Source: Fistulifera solaris
Taxonomy: Eukaryota > Bacillariophyta > Bacillariophyceae > Naviculales > Stauroneidaceae
DNA length: 64,000 nucleotides
Assembly: GCA_030295235.1 (NCBI GenBank)
Contig: AP026128.1
Location: forward strand, 62,001 to 126,000
Direction: 5' to 3'
In this document: piece after piece, positions 42,374-53,302 of the stretch
Layout of the letters: each line of letters begins with the position of its first letter
How positions within the stretch are numbered: position 1 is the first letter of the stretch
Program-made: the position numbers and the translations under genes
Notes under the pieces: model-generated
Database searches by the model: none
What the model was told of the DNA's origin: nothing
Seen by the model: only the letters and a program-made list of their open reading frames with translations

Positions 42374-43047
42374 GGTGGAATTTGTTAAGAGATGCGATCA
42401 AAGGAAATCGGAAAGCTTTGAGACTTTGAGACTTTGTTTTCAGCGACAACCAAGGATTGTGAGGAAACAAAAATTGTGAGATCTTCAAACTCATCAAGTT
42501 TTATTCAACTCGAATGAAAACGAAGTGCTTCGCAATGAGAGAACAGATTACAATACTCCGCGCGATGCGAACTCACCTTTATACGTGTTGTTGAGAACAC
42601 CGGGGCATAAAAACACCTTAGTTAGACTGTAAGGCTGACGTTCGGCATCCAAAAAGCTAGGCGTCCGATTTCCGCTTCCTATTAGTTCGAAATAAAACAG
42701 TACATTTTGGATCGTCTCGGCGGCATAAACTAAAGTGGAACGCAGCCGACAAAGACGAGTCAATACAATTATGGTAATCTCGATGGCATAAATAAGTACG
42801 GCGTGGTATTTTGTGACGCGCTTGAGACATAGAAGTCGCTCCTTTAGTTGGAAGCTAGTTCGTCATGAGGTCTGAACAATTTGGAATAAGTTATCTCAGT
42901 CGTGATCCGCTCAAACCTCGCGAAATAGGCAGCTAAGCTTCCCTGCTTGCACTTCCATCTTCCATGCTTCTCGCGGGATCCGACAGGACAAGCTACAGTA
43001 AAGGACAAGCGATGAAAGAACTACGGAGTAAGTGATTTTTAAATGGA
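42374..43047. other. Intergenic region, no gene seen
   Basis: Holds the promoter of the Lys-Gly protein gene. One tacggagta 9-mer lies at 43022-43030, 18 bp from the ClpB stop. A short duplication (gagactttgagactttg) lies at about 42419-42435. No coding signal. Confidence 0.4.
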
Positions 43048-45905
43048 TTATACGTAGATGACGTACATTTGAATATTGCGCCAATCGACATAAAGGGACA
43101 TGGAAAGGACGTTAAAATTCTGCCACTCAGTACAAATTTCTACGTAGAGCCTACGGCGAGACAGAATTTTAACGTCGTTTCCTGATGTTGCTTTAAAATG
43201 GTCCAATTCCCACGAGTCGATATCTTCAATAGGTAGGTCATCACTTGTCACGGCGTTGGTTTCGACACGATAGTGCAAGGGTGCTTTCTCGGACAGTGGT
43301 ACAACACTCGCATCGTCCTCGTCCGACAAGCCGTCGCTGTCCTCCGTACAAACCGCTGCTTCAACATGGACCACGCATCCGGGTGAAATTTCTTCTTGAA
43401 TCAGCATGCGACTCAACGTTGTGACAACCGTCGATTCGATGTAGCGTTCAACGGGACGAGCTCCGTACTTCGGATCGTACGACTCGGCCAATATCATCCG
43501 AGCTCCATCCGGTTCCAAGACAAGAATTATACCCTTGGAAAGAAGACGCTTGTGGACATTTTGTATGGCTTTGTGTACAATTTTTTCGAGCTGATTTGTT
43601 CCAAGGGCATTGAAAATCACCATGCATGAAAGACGATTTAAAAGCTCCGGTGTAAAGGTTTTCTGTGCTTCCAGCATAACTTGAGCACGAGCTTCCTTCT
43701 TCTTTGCATGACTTTTAAGCATATGCTGCGAACCGACGTTCGATGTCAGATTAACAATTGTATTGCGGAAATCAACCTTGCGACCTTTGGAGTCTGTCAG
43801 GTGCCCTTCGTCCATGATTTGAAGCAAGACGGTCAACACACGAGGATGAGCCTTTCCAATCTCGTCGAATAAAACGACGGTGTACGGTTTGCGACGAACG
43901 GATTCGGTCAGTTGTCCGCCCTCGTCGTGTCCGATATACCCAGGGGGTGAACCTATTAAGCGGGCCACCGAATGCGACTCAGAATACTCGCTCATGTCGA
44001 TGCGAACCAAGTGCCGTTCATAGCCGTCATACAATTCGCTAAACAGAGCCTTGGAAAGTTCCGTTTTGCCAGCACCTGTAGGCCCGAGGAACATAAAAGA
44101 ACCGGAAGGTTGTGACTCGCGAGCCAAGCCAGCTTTAGACCGAAGGATGCATTCGGTGACCGCATAAATGGCCTCGTCTTGTCCCACGACCCGTTCACGT
44201 AGCCGTTCGCTCAAATTCAAGAGCCTTGACTTTTCTGTCCGAGACATTTTGGCACAGGTATACCAGTCCAACGTGAAATGACTTCTGTGATATCTTGCTC
44301 CGTAACATCTTTATCATAATTGCAGCTTTCCGCTTTTCGCGCCTTATTTTCTGTTTCGATCTTGTTCAACTGTTTCTGCGTGGCGGGAATGGCTCCATAC
44401 TTTAAATCAGCCGCTTCATTGTAATCTCCGTGTCTTTCGGCTGATGCTGCCTTGAATTCCAACGCCGCAAGCTTTTCCTTGACAGTCTTTAATTCTTCTG
44501 CTCGTCGGCGATCAGCCTTCCATTTCTCGTTCAGAGGTTCCAATTCTTTCATCAACTTTACCATTTGATCTTCTATATGGGAAAGCTTTCTCGCGGGTGG
44601 AGTTTTCTTCTGACGCTCTAGTGCCGTCGCTTCGATTTTCAACTGTAGAATTTGCCGTTCCAGTTGGTCAATTCGTTCTGGTCGACTATCAAGAATTGTC
44701 CTTTTCCTTGCACCGGCTTCATCGATCAAATCAATACTCTTGTCTGGATTAAAGCGATAGTTGATGTAGCGATCCGACAGTTTGGCAGCTGCTATAACGG
44801 CACTGTCGGTGATATGAATAGCATGATGCGTCTCGTACTTATCCACTAAACCACGAAGCATAGAAACGGCGTCCCGAACTGACGGTTCGTCTACTATTAC
44901 CTTTTGGAAGCGTCTCTCAAATGCAGAATCTTTCTCGATGTAATTTCGGTACTCCTGCAGTGTCGTGGCACCAATCATTTTCAATTCACCCTTTGCCAAC
45001 ATGGGCTTGAGCAGATTGGCCGCGTCCATGGAACCGCTGCACCTACCCGCACCGAGTATGAGATGAACTTCATCCACAAATAGAACAATGCGGCCTTCTG
45101 CTTCTTTGACCTCTTCCAATACGAGTCGTAGACGTTCTTCAAAGTCCCCCCGATAAGTGGTACCTGCCACGAGCGCTCCCATATCCAGAGTACGCAAGGC
45201 AATATTCTTGATGGTTTCGGGCACATCACCGTCGACAAGACGGCGAGCAAATCCGTCTACCACCGATGTTTTGCCTGTACCTGGTTCGCCCACCAAGACA
45301 GGGTTGCTCTTCGTGCGTCGTGCAAGAATTTGAATCAATCGTCGAATTTCTTCGTCGCGTCCAATTACGGGATCCAACTTCCCCTCTTCGGCTAGTTTTC
45401 GCATGTCAATACCATACTTTTCGAGCGCTGCAAGCTTGTCTTTAACTACTGGAAAGACGGTTGTGGATGCCTTGCAAATCTGGATCAGCGTTTCTTTCAC
45501 CGTTTTCTCCTTGAGGACTCCCTTCAACGCTACTTTAGCTTCACGATCTTCAAATAATGCAATTAGCAGGAGGTTCGGTGCCAGGAGTACATCATCATTG
45601 GCCTTGCATAGTTTCGCGGCATACTCCAGCCACAAAGAAAAATTGCTTGACAAAGAAGCTTCGCCAGGGATTTCTGGATAAGCGGGCTTCTTCAATAAAG
45701 CTTTCTGAATACTTTGTCGCGCCAAATAAACATCACACGATGCTCGAAGACAAACTTTGGCTCCAATGGAGTCTTCTCTCTGAAACAGTACGTGTGCTAG
45801 ATGAATCGGATCGACCTTTGAATGGCCATGATCACAAGCGGTCACACGTGCTTCGTCGATCGCTTTCTGCGACGCGTCAGAGATGTTATTGTTGTTCTCT
45901 GCCAT
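43048..45905 (-). CDS. clpB: Hsp100/ClpB disaggregase, copy 1
   Basis: About 952 residues once one base is restored near 44245 ([10 protein letters not shown] continues as [18 protein letters not shown]). Clp-N domain (about 1-150), NBD1 with Walker [10 protein letters not shown], Walker B LFVDEVHL and pore loop [11 protein letters not shown], a middle coiled coil ([18 protein letters not shown] onward), NBD2 with Walker [10 protein letters not shown], Walker [12 protein letters not shown] (usually DEIEKAHP) and pore motif [13 protein letters not shown], and the D2-small domain. It is the cytosolic/nuclear type, with no targeting peptide. ClpB refolds aggregates with Hsp70. The C-terminus is unusual: after the normal end near residue 905 it continues for about 45 hydrophobic and aromatic residues to MYVIYV, possibly read-through from a lost stop. 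Confidence 0.9.
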
Positions 45906-46320
45906 GTTGTTGCAAAGTATTTTCGATTGCTTGCATTATTTCACCTTGCTTGAAAAATGAAAAGATGCGGGTTCTCTTTTGAAATTGATGAGCGAATCAA
46001 AATTGAGGAATAAAGAAATTTCCAGGATACTCCGAGTTCGCGTCCAATTCGGGCGAATGGTCGAGTGGGGAAAAAGATCACTTTAATGTCTGCGTAACAT
46101 TCAAAATGTAACCTATGAGTGATAACCGCGATTCAGCTTTCAGCAATCATGTCAATGCGCTCCAATCCTCTTGTTAGAAGCTCAGTGTCATTCGCGACTT
46201 CGCCTTTCACATGAGCTATTCACCTGAACCTGGTATTCCACACGCATTGGGGGCTTCCATTTGAGTTAGAAATAAGTCAGTAAACGCAACAAGTAACAAG
46301 CCGACGGGCATTCTCGTGCT
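45906..46320. other. Spacer between ClpB copy 1 and its partner gene
   Basis: No gene seen. Both flanking genes run on the minus strand, so this is the ClpB promoter and the partner's 3' end. A ClpB promoter would be expected to hold heat-shock elements (nGAAn repeats); I see only scattered gaa/ttc triplets, not a clean array. Confidence 0.4.
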
Positions 46321-47301
46321 CTATCTTCTACTATAGATTATAGTACGATTGTTGCTGCCGTTTTGATCGTCAGAGCCTGTGACAGCCTCTTGAGCTGTTG
46401 CACCGTTTGGATTACTCCTTCGATTGCCCGGATCTTGGTCACGAGCCTTACGACAAGCTTGAATGACTTGAATCATTTGTTGTTGCATCACCGCCGTCGC
46501 GTGAAACGAATCATCGCACGCCAAGCACACTTCCTCCCACAAAAAGTCATACGTTTGTGTCGATGGCTGTCCTTTGGCAGCATTCTCCTGCCAGTATTCT
46601 TTACCACTCGCCCACTGCTGTTTGGTCATGTGACACGCTTCGCGCATGGCCTTGTCGGAAACCTTGATTGGATCATTCATATCCTCCTCCTCTTCGTCGC
46701 TGGAGTCCGATTGCGGTTCCGTCGGCACCACATCATCCTTCGCCGTCACACCGTTCACTTGTCGTACATGAAAGACGTGTGTGGGAATGCCACTGCCCGT
46801 CGAGAACCTCCATTTGCCGTCGCGAAAAACAAAGCCGAAACGAAAGCGACACCGGTGTTCTTCGATCAACGGAAGACACGTATTCGTGCGGGGTCGTTTC
46901 GCGAGGGGCGTATTGGGATTTTTCGTATTTTTATAGAGCGTATTGCGCTTGCAGCGGAACGCCAAGTAGTTGTATTGCGTTGTATAACCCATGCAATTGA
47001 GTTGACAGCCATCCTGCAAACATTCCGCAATCATATGCTTCGCAATAATGGACATGGATTCTTTTGTATTGTCCGTAATGGCGGGAAAGACGTGTACCTT
47101 CGTTTGTTCCGCAAAGAAAGGATCGTTTTTATTCGTTTCGCGAGCGTACGGAGAGTTCTTTCCCATGTAATCGACCATGTTGATTTCCCTTTGATAGACA
47201 CGCCCCGTAATGGGGTTGGTGAATTGCGCAGGAACTCGGATCGACTGAGCGTTCCACGAGTTCTCTTCCTCAGTGCCTCCTCTGTCAATAACGTTGCTCA
47301 T
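46321..47301 (-). CDS. Conserved protein with possible C2H2/FAR1-WRKY-like fold, unknown function
   Basis: 326 residues, single exon. N-terminus: VPAQFTNPITGRVYQREINM and DYMGKNSPYA. A central region has the pattern of WRKY/GCM/FAR1-type zinc domains: QYNYLAFRCKRNTLYK, then EEHRCRFRFGFVFRDGKW, then GIPTHVFH, so two Cys and an H-x2-H follow basic beta-strand-like segments. An acidic Ser stretch (SDSSDEEEEDM) and a C-terminal helical part (TYDFLWEEVCLACDDSF) complete it. The zinc-fold reading is an inference from spacing only. It is paralogous to the broken copy at 50043-50985 and each lies just upstream of a ClpB gene on the same strand. Confidence 0.75.
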   Translation of the reverse strand: MSNVIDRGGTEEENSWNAQSIRVPAQFTNPITGRVYQREINMVDYMGKNSPYARETNKNDPFFAEQTKVHVFPAITDNTKESMSIIAKHMIAECLQDGCQLNCMGYTTQYNYLAFRCKRNTLYKNTKNPNTPLAKRPRTNTCLPLIEEHRCRFRFGFVFRDGKWRFSTGSGIPTHVFHVRQVNGVTAKDDVVPTEPQSDSSDEEEEDMNDPIKVSDKAMREACHMTKQQWASGKEYWQENAAKGQPSTQTYDFLWEEVCLACDDSFHATAVMQQQMIQVIQACRKARDQDPGNRRSNPNGATAQEAVTGSDDQNGSNNRTIIYSRR

Positions 47302-48532
47302 TGTTTGTACTTATTTGGTTGCTTCAAGTTTTTGCTGCGGCTCCTTACTTCTTTTACTTTCTGCAATGAAAGCGGTGCTGTCGTTGTTGTTGCGGCAAAG
47401 AGGTTGCGGCGACAGCGCGCGGCCGCAAAAGCCGGGCTCACAACGATTCAAAACGGGGGTTTTCGGAGATAAGAGAATGACGCATGGTGAGTGACCCAAA
47501 AGGCGGGACTGAACTAGTGAAAAGACTAATGAACTAAATGCCACTCAATTCAGAAATTTTTATTTATTTTATTCATCAGAGCTGTCATTTTACTGATATT
47601 ACTTGAAGTATCCCGTTAAAGATGCTGAGAAAAGAAATTCGGAGTGTTGGGCGGCTCTTTAATATCAACGTGGATGATCAGAGAAAGTGCATCCTGAAAT
47701 ATTCCTCAAAACAACATAGGATCGTTACAGCTGGGTCTACAATCGCGGTAAGCTTTAGAGTATAACAGATGGTTTCTATCTCACTTAATTTCTGGTGAAA
47801 AGAACCAATCCTTACGACTTTTTAGGGAAGTAAAGCGGTGGTCGGATAATTTTCCCAATGCTCCTTCTACAGAACAGGTGCCGTAACATTATGAATTCCA
47901 TTGAAATTTACTCCAAAATACTGTCACTCTATGTATTAATCATTAGAAACTATGATCCTGTAATACCAAGCTTCGAAACAACTCACAAGGTGTGAAATTT
48001 CGACCGTGTCCCGAGCTTTTTGTGCTTCTGAAGACGGAAGACAAGATTCTTATAGCAATTTCTACACCCAGAAGCCATTTCCGACCCCGCTCTCACGACA
48101 AAGCCGTTCTACTAGAGATGAGGAATCAGTACCTTGTTTTTTATTTCCTTAAATTGCTCGCAACGTAAGATAAATATATTTTCGTAAGCATGATCATGGT
48201 GAATTTTCTTGATGAGGTCGAGACAGGTCGTCTGTCTGTCCGACCGTTTTCTTATCTCCGCGTTGAATCGCCGTGGGCTACGCACAACGCAGTAGCTTTT
48301 CTACGAGCGTCATTTTCTTTGCTGACGTCAAGAGTTAGGGCTCGTGTGTCCGTCCACACGGAATAGGATTTAGTTGCTTTACTTTTGCCATTTCTTAACC
48401 TTGAAAAGGGAATAGACGTACGAGAAGTTCAGAAGAGAAGCTGTGCTCCGCTTCTGTACATAGAAAAGATCCGAAAATAATAAAAAGAAAGAGACTGCAA
48501 GATAAGAGTAAAAATCAATCAGAATAACAAGT
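47302..48532. other. Long spacer between the two ClpB units
   Basis: Mostly AT-rich and non-coding. A possible short two-exon frame lies at 47622-47747 and 47826-47849 (see findings). I find no trace of another gene copy or mobile element. Confidence 0.4.
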
Positions 48533-50040
48533 TTATCGAAAAATTTTCAGTATTCTCCACGCATCGATATCTTTGGCAATTGTATCACAACTTGTCACCG
48601 CATCAAATTCAACACGATACTGCAAGGGTGACTTCTCGGCCAATTGTAAACGACTCGTGTCGTCATCGCTTGAGGACTGCTCCGTGGCTTCCACATGGAC
48701 TACGCACCCGGAAGTGATTTCTTCTTGAAGCAGCATACGGCTCAATGTCGTGACGACGGTACTGGTAGCCTCGATGTATCGCTCCACCGGACGAGCTCCG
48801 TATTTCGGATCAAAAGACTTGGCCAGGATCACGCGAGCTCCACTGGTTTCCAACACAAGACGAATGCCCTTGGACAGGAGAAGTTGGCGAACATCCTGAA
48901 TGGACTTGTGAACAATCTTTTCCAGTTCATTAGGCCCAAGAGAATTGAAGATAACCACGGATGAAAGGCGATTCAAAAACTCTGGGGCGAAAATTCTCTG
49001 AACCTCATTCATAAGTTGAAAATTCGTCTCTTTTCCATCGCCTTCGGTCATATGCTGTGCTCCAATGTTCGATGTCAGAATAACTATGTATTTCGAAAAT
49101 CAACGGTAAAGGCCCTTTAGAGTCCGTCAAACGCCCTTCATCCATGATTTGAAGTAACACTCTCAGCACATGAGGATGTGCCTTTTCAATCTCATCGAAG
49201 AGAACAACCGCGTATGGCTGGCGGAGTACGGCGTCGATCAGTTGTTCACCCTCATCATACCCAATATATCCCGGCGGTGACCTGATCAAGCGGGCTACTG
49301 AATGCTGTACAATATACTCACTCATGTCGACGCGAACCAGGTGCCGTTCATCGCCATTATAATGAGTTCACCTAACAATGCTTTCGCCAACTCCGTTTTA
49401 CCAACCCCTGTAGGGCCGAGAAACAAGAATTTTCTTGTCGGCTGCGAGTCGCGTGCCAAGCCAGCTCTTGATCGAAGAATACATTCGGTGGCCGCATTAA
49501 TGGCCTCGTCTTGACCCACAACCCGCTCCCCTCAAACGCTGGTTCGTCAACAATCCCGCTTTTTCGCTTTGTGTTAGTTTGGTAACAGGGATGCCGGTCC
49601 GACGGGAAATGACTTCTGCAACATCCTGATCCATTACATATCCTTTGGTCGACACCGTTTTCGATCTTTACCAGCAATTCGAACGTTGTCAAACTTTGCT
49701 TTGCTGATATAATGCATTCATCTTCCATGATTGAATCGGCCTTCAACTTTTCTTTTGAGGCTTCTAGCTCGGTTCTCGAACTGATTAAATTCGCTAGCTT
49801 TGCTATATATGGCGATTTCTTCTGACGCTGGATTGCTACCTCTTCGGTATCTGACTTTTAGATTGTCGTTCCAGTTGAGCCATCTGAGCTGGTCGGCTGT
49901 CCAGAATGGATCTTTATGCGTCGCAGCTTCATCAATCAGATCGATACTCTTCTCGAAATTAAATTTGTGATCGATGTAGCGGTCCGATTCTTTGAGATCG
50001 ACGCGACCGCTCTATTTCGCAACAGATGCACGAAATCTTT
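48533..50040 (-). pseudogene. ClpB copy 2, truncated and decayed
   Basis: Reading from 50040 down, ClpB sequence starts abruptly within the end of NBD1 ([21 protein letters not shown]) and passes through a badly degraded middle domain. NBD2 follows in at least four frame-shifted pieces: Walker [18 protein letters not shown] (49519-49322), GSPP-like [15 protein letters not shown] and [15 protein letters not shown] (49325-49005), then FAPEFLNRLSSVVIFNSLG to the C-terminus (49051-48533). The Clp-N domain and most of NBD1 are gone. It ends near RILKIFR. It lies next to the broken partner gene at 50043, so the deletion that removed the ClpB front also removed the spacer. Not functional. Confidence 0.85.
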
Positions 50041-50042
50041 CA

Positions 50043-50985
50043 TTACAACTGATTCGCGACTGCTCGCCGTCGTCTGCGCAGCACCACTCCGTCGATTCGG
50101 GTCTTCGCTGCGGGCCTCACGACATTCTTGTAGCGCCTGCAGTAAATGTTACTGCATAATCGCCGTCGCGTGATACGAATCATCACACGCTTCACATATT
50201 TCATTCCACAGCAACTCGTACGTTTGTGCCGTCGACTGCTGCCGGATCCTGCCACAATTCTTTGCCATTCTGCCATTGCGTTCGCGTCAATTGACACGCC
50301 TTCCGCACCACTCGATCGGCCGCTTGCAACGGATCCTGGCATTCTTCATCACTGCTCTCTGCGTCTCGATCGGCTCGATTGGGGCGATCGGGTCGTCCGT
50401 ATTCGTCATGAGACGATGATTCGCCCGCACCGTGAGATTCTCGACTTTACGAACGTGATGCACGTGACACGGAATCCCACTCCCCGCCGAGAATTTCCAT
50501 TTCCTATCCCGATACACAAAGCCAAAACGAAAATGACACCGATGTTCTTCAATGAGAGCAAATTTCGTGTGCGTCGGTTTCAACCGTTTCTGTCGGGATT
50601 CCGGATTCTTCATACTCTTGTACAAAGTATTGCGTTTACAACGAAACGACAAGTAATTGTATTGCTTCGAATAACCACTATACGCGAGTTCAAAACCATC
50701 TTTCGCACACGCGCGAATGACTTCTTCCGCAATGGCCAAGATGGTCTCACGTTCATCGTCCGTACGATCGGGAAATAGATGAACTTTCGTATGCTCCGCA
50801 AAGAATGGATCATTTTTGTTGTTTTCGTGTGCGTACGTCGAATTCTTTCCCATATATTCGACTAAATTGATTTCCGTTTGATAGACTTGCCCCGTGAGCG
50901 GGTTGGTAAATTGCGCCGGTAACAGGATGCAATCCGAATTCCACGTGTGATCTGCGGTAGTGCCAATATCAATGACGTCGCTCAT
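50043..50985 (-). pseudogene. Broken paralogue of the 46321-47301 protein
   Basis: Starts MSDVIDIGTTADHTWNSD and follows the intact paralogue closely: LPAQFTNPLTGQVYQTEINL, YMGKNSTYAHENNKNDPFF, QYNYLSFRCKRNTLYK, EEHRCHFRFGFVYRDRKW, GIPCHVHH. The zinc-ligand pattern is kept. It breaks near 50365 (frameshift into ESSDEECQDPLQAADRVV), again near 50230 (into QTYELLWNEICEACDDSYH), and then at a TAA at about 50155 where the paralogue has a CAA-type Gln (HATAIMQ stop versus HATAVMQQQ). Its C-terminus runs into ClpB pseudogene sequence. Two frameshifts plus a nonsense codon support decay, though the first 230 codons remain open and could still be expressed. Confidence 0.8.
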
Positions 50986-51377
50986 TATTGAGTGGAATCG
51001 TAAGTTCAGCTTTTTGTAAGAATGCTGGTGGAATATTGCGGTGTCCTTTTGTGTTATCCTCGAAGAATGAATTGCAATGCTGCGGCGGAGAACGACAAAA
51101 ATGCGAGGCGTATGTGTTTTTATTTCTCGCGTGCGACGTGCGTGCGGTGGAAAAAATGCTGCCAAGGCTCTTGTTTACGGCACACAATTGTCTAGGAGTA
51201 AATCGCCATCGGCGAGCCGGGCTACCAAACCTCGGATGACACGATCCGTGCTCTGCCCACGAATCTGACGTCACCCTCGACGGAAAAAATGCAACGCAAC
51301 AAATAAACGCGAGAAAGAGACAAAAGGTCTTGTTGTTCTTGTTGATCAACGCAGAAAGCGAAACAATCTAACCAACA
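50986..51377. promoter_or_regulatory. Upstream region between divergent genes
   Basis: No gene seen. Lies between the start of the broken paralogue (minus) and the plastid-signal protein gene (plus). Confidence 0.4.
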
Positions 51378-53186
51378 ATGAATTTCTCATTCTATTTTCA
51401 ATATATACTACCGCTCTGCTTAGTTCTCAGCAGAGCGCACGCCTTTTATTCGACGAAAACATCCTTCCGACCGCCTTTATTTCTTGCCGCATCGAACGAT
51501 CTGGATGCTTTCTTCTCGACAAAATCGCGGTTGACAGTCGAATGGCAAGGATGGACTACACTGAGGACAGGAAGTAATCAACGCACCGTTCACGCGGCAG
51601 TTTTGACGGTTCCCGGTGATAATAAGAATACGCCACGCCCCGCTCTGGTGTTACCGCTCGAGGATCGTTCCCAACAACTATTATTGCAAGCCGCTCACGC
51701 ACAGAAACCCTTAACACCGTTACAATTGTTGCGTTTGAATGCGTATGCGATCAATCGCGATAATGGGTTGTTTGATCAATTGCCGTATCAGCTGTGGACG
51801 GTCGATCCCGATAATGTATGGAAAGATGCGGCCGGAAATCCGACCCAATATCATGGTGGAAAGAAGGAAGCCTATCAATGGTTCTTGGGAAAGGACTGGA
51901 AGCTGTATGATTCATCGAACAAACGACAAGAAAAAAGAAGAAGACGAGGACGATTCACTCGACTGGACCGTGTTGCAAAAACGCATGGCGGAATTGCAAC
52001 GACAAGAATGGGAAATGGAATTGGCGGACTTGCAACAACAATTGGCTTTGGCCAATCGACAGGGGACACCGTACGATGACCAGTTGCAAATGCGTCGTAT
52101 TCAGCTTCAGGAACAGTTGCGAGCCACCGACGTCGTTTCTACGTCGTCGTCCATCGAGACGACTCCTCCTTCCATTGACATGTTGTCGTACACCAGTCCG
52201 TATGATATGTTTCGAGATTTGTTGCAACATCAAATGAAGGCGGAAGTCATTGCGACGGTTCTAGAAAACACGAGTTTTCTTGATGGTAATCTGGTACTGG
52301 AGGTGCCATTGTCTTGCGACGGATTGTGGCAACGCAAACGGTCACTCTCTTGGGAGAACGGGTCTCGGTTCCGGACAGGACCGAAACGTACGGAAACCCC
52401 GAACAAGTGGGTGGGACCATCTTGATTGTGGAATGTCATGCCGATGAAGCCATTGGCATGAGTCTCGCGTGTCAGTTGCCGTGTCAAATCGATGCGGCTT
52501 TGTGGGAAAAGGCGAGTGTCATGGTAACACCGACATCCCGACGCGAGTGGACCGTGCAAGACTCGGCATTATCCGTACTGATGGAAGGAGAAGCGTTACA
52601 GAATGCGACGTCGGAACGTGCACTGCCGCTACGGATCCCGCGGAGTACGCTATCGTTGTATGATCGAATCCTCGCGCCGCGTCGTGCCTCGTCGACACCT
52701 TTGTTTCCGACCGACAATCCCATACAGTCATTGGAGCAGTACGATGCATTGACGACACAAGACAAGGTTCGAACACTGTTGGAACTTTCCAACTTTGAGG
52801 GACAGTTGCCTCGTCCGCGGACGGTACGAGAAAATCCAGCGGCACTGGATGAACTGTTACTGCCGTTGATTGATGAATCGGTACGATGGCAGTATCGCAT
52901 GCGAGAAGCTCAACAACGAGGCGACAAAGCAATGGTTGAAACTTTGTTGGAACAAAAGAGTCGGAAACAGGCGGCTTTGGAAAAGGCACAAGAGGAAACG
53001 ATGAATTCCACGTACTGGACCGAAGAAGCAAATTTCTTGGGTAGTCTGCGTGCCGACCCAACCCAAAATGAAGGAAGTTATTCGCGCTTCTTGGATCGAG
53101 ACGAATGGTACGAGCGCCAACGTCAAGAACAATCCAAGCGAGTGAAACGCAGTCAATTTGGGTCTTTACTGGATGGGATTGAGTAA
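51378..53186 (+). CDS. Predicted plastid-targeted protein, unknown function
   Basis: About 602 residues with two indels corrected: an extra A in an A-run near 51930 (SSNKRQE then EDEDDSLDWTVLQKRMAELQ) and a missing base near 52300 (GNLVLE then AIVLRRIVATQTV). The N-terminus has a signal peptide (FSFYFQYILPLCLVLSRAHA) followed at once by FYST and a Ser/Thr/Arg-rich stretch, the A-F bipartite plastid signal of diatoms. The body has two predicted coiled coils (about 190-240 and 510-560) and a Clp-N-like or UVR-like segment (LLLPLIDESVRWQYRMREAQ, then a helix rich in Gln, Lys and Glu). I see no catalytic motif. The UVR-like reading is only a possibility. Confidence 0.7.
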
Positions 53187-53302
53187 GAAAAAAGAGGACA
53201 ATTGCATATTTGATGTATTAGCGTGAATGCAAATAACGCCACATTCAAGTTTCTGGATTCCTTTTCAAAGCTTCCTCGATTCTTTCTTTCATGCCAACCA
53301 CC

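Noticed and set aside
46363-47472. 369-codon plus-strand frame
   Set aside because: Antisense to the intact zinc-pattern protein, whose paralogue confirms the minus strand as coding.
46363-51165. Horizontal transfer of ClpB from bacteria
   Set aside because: The copies resemble each other and have eukaryote-like codon use and neighbours; local duplication is enough to explain them.
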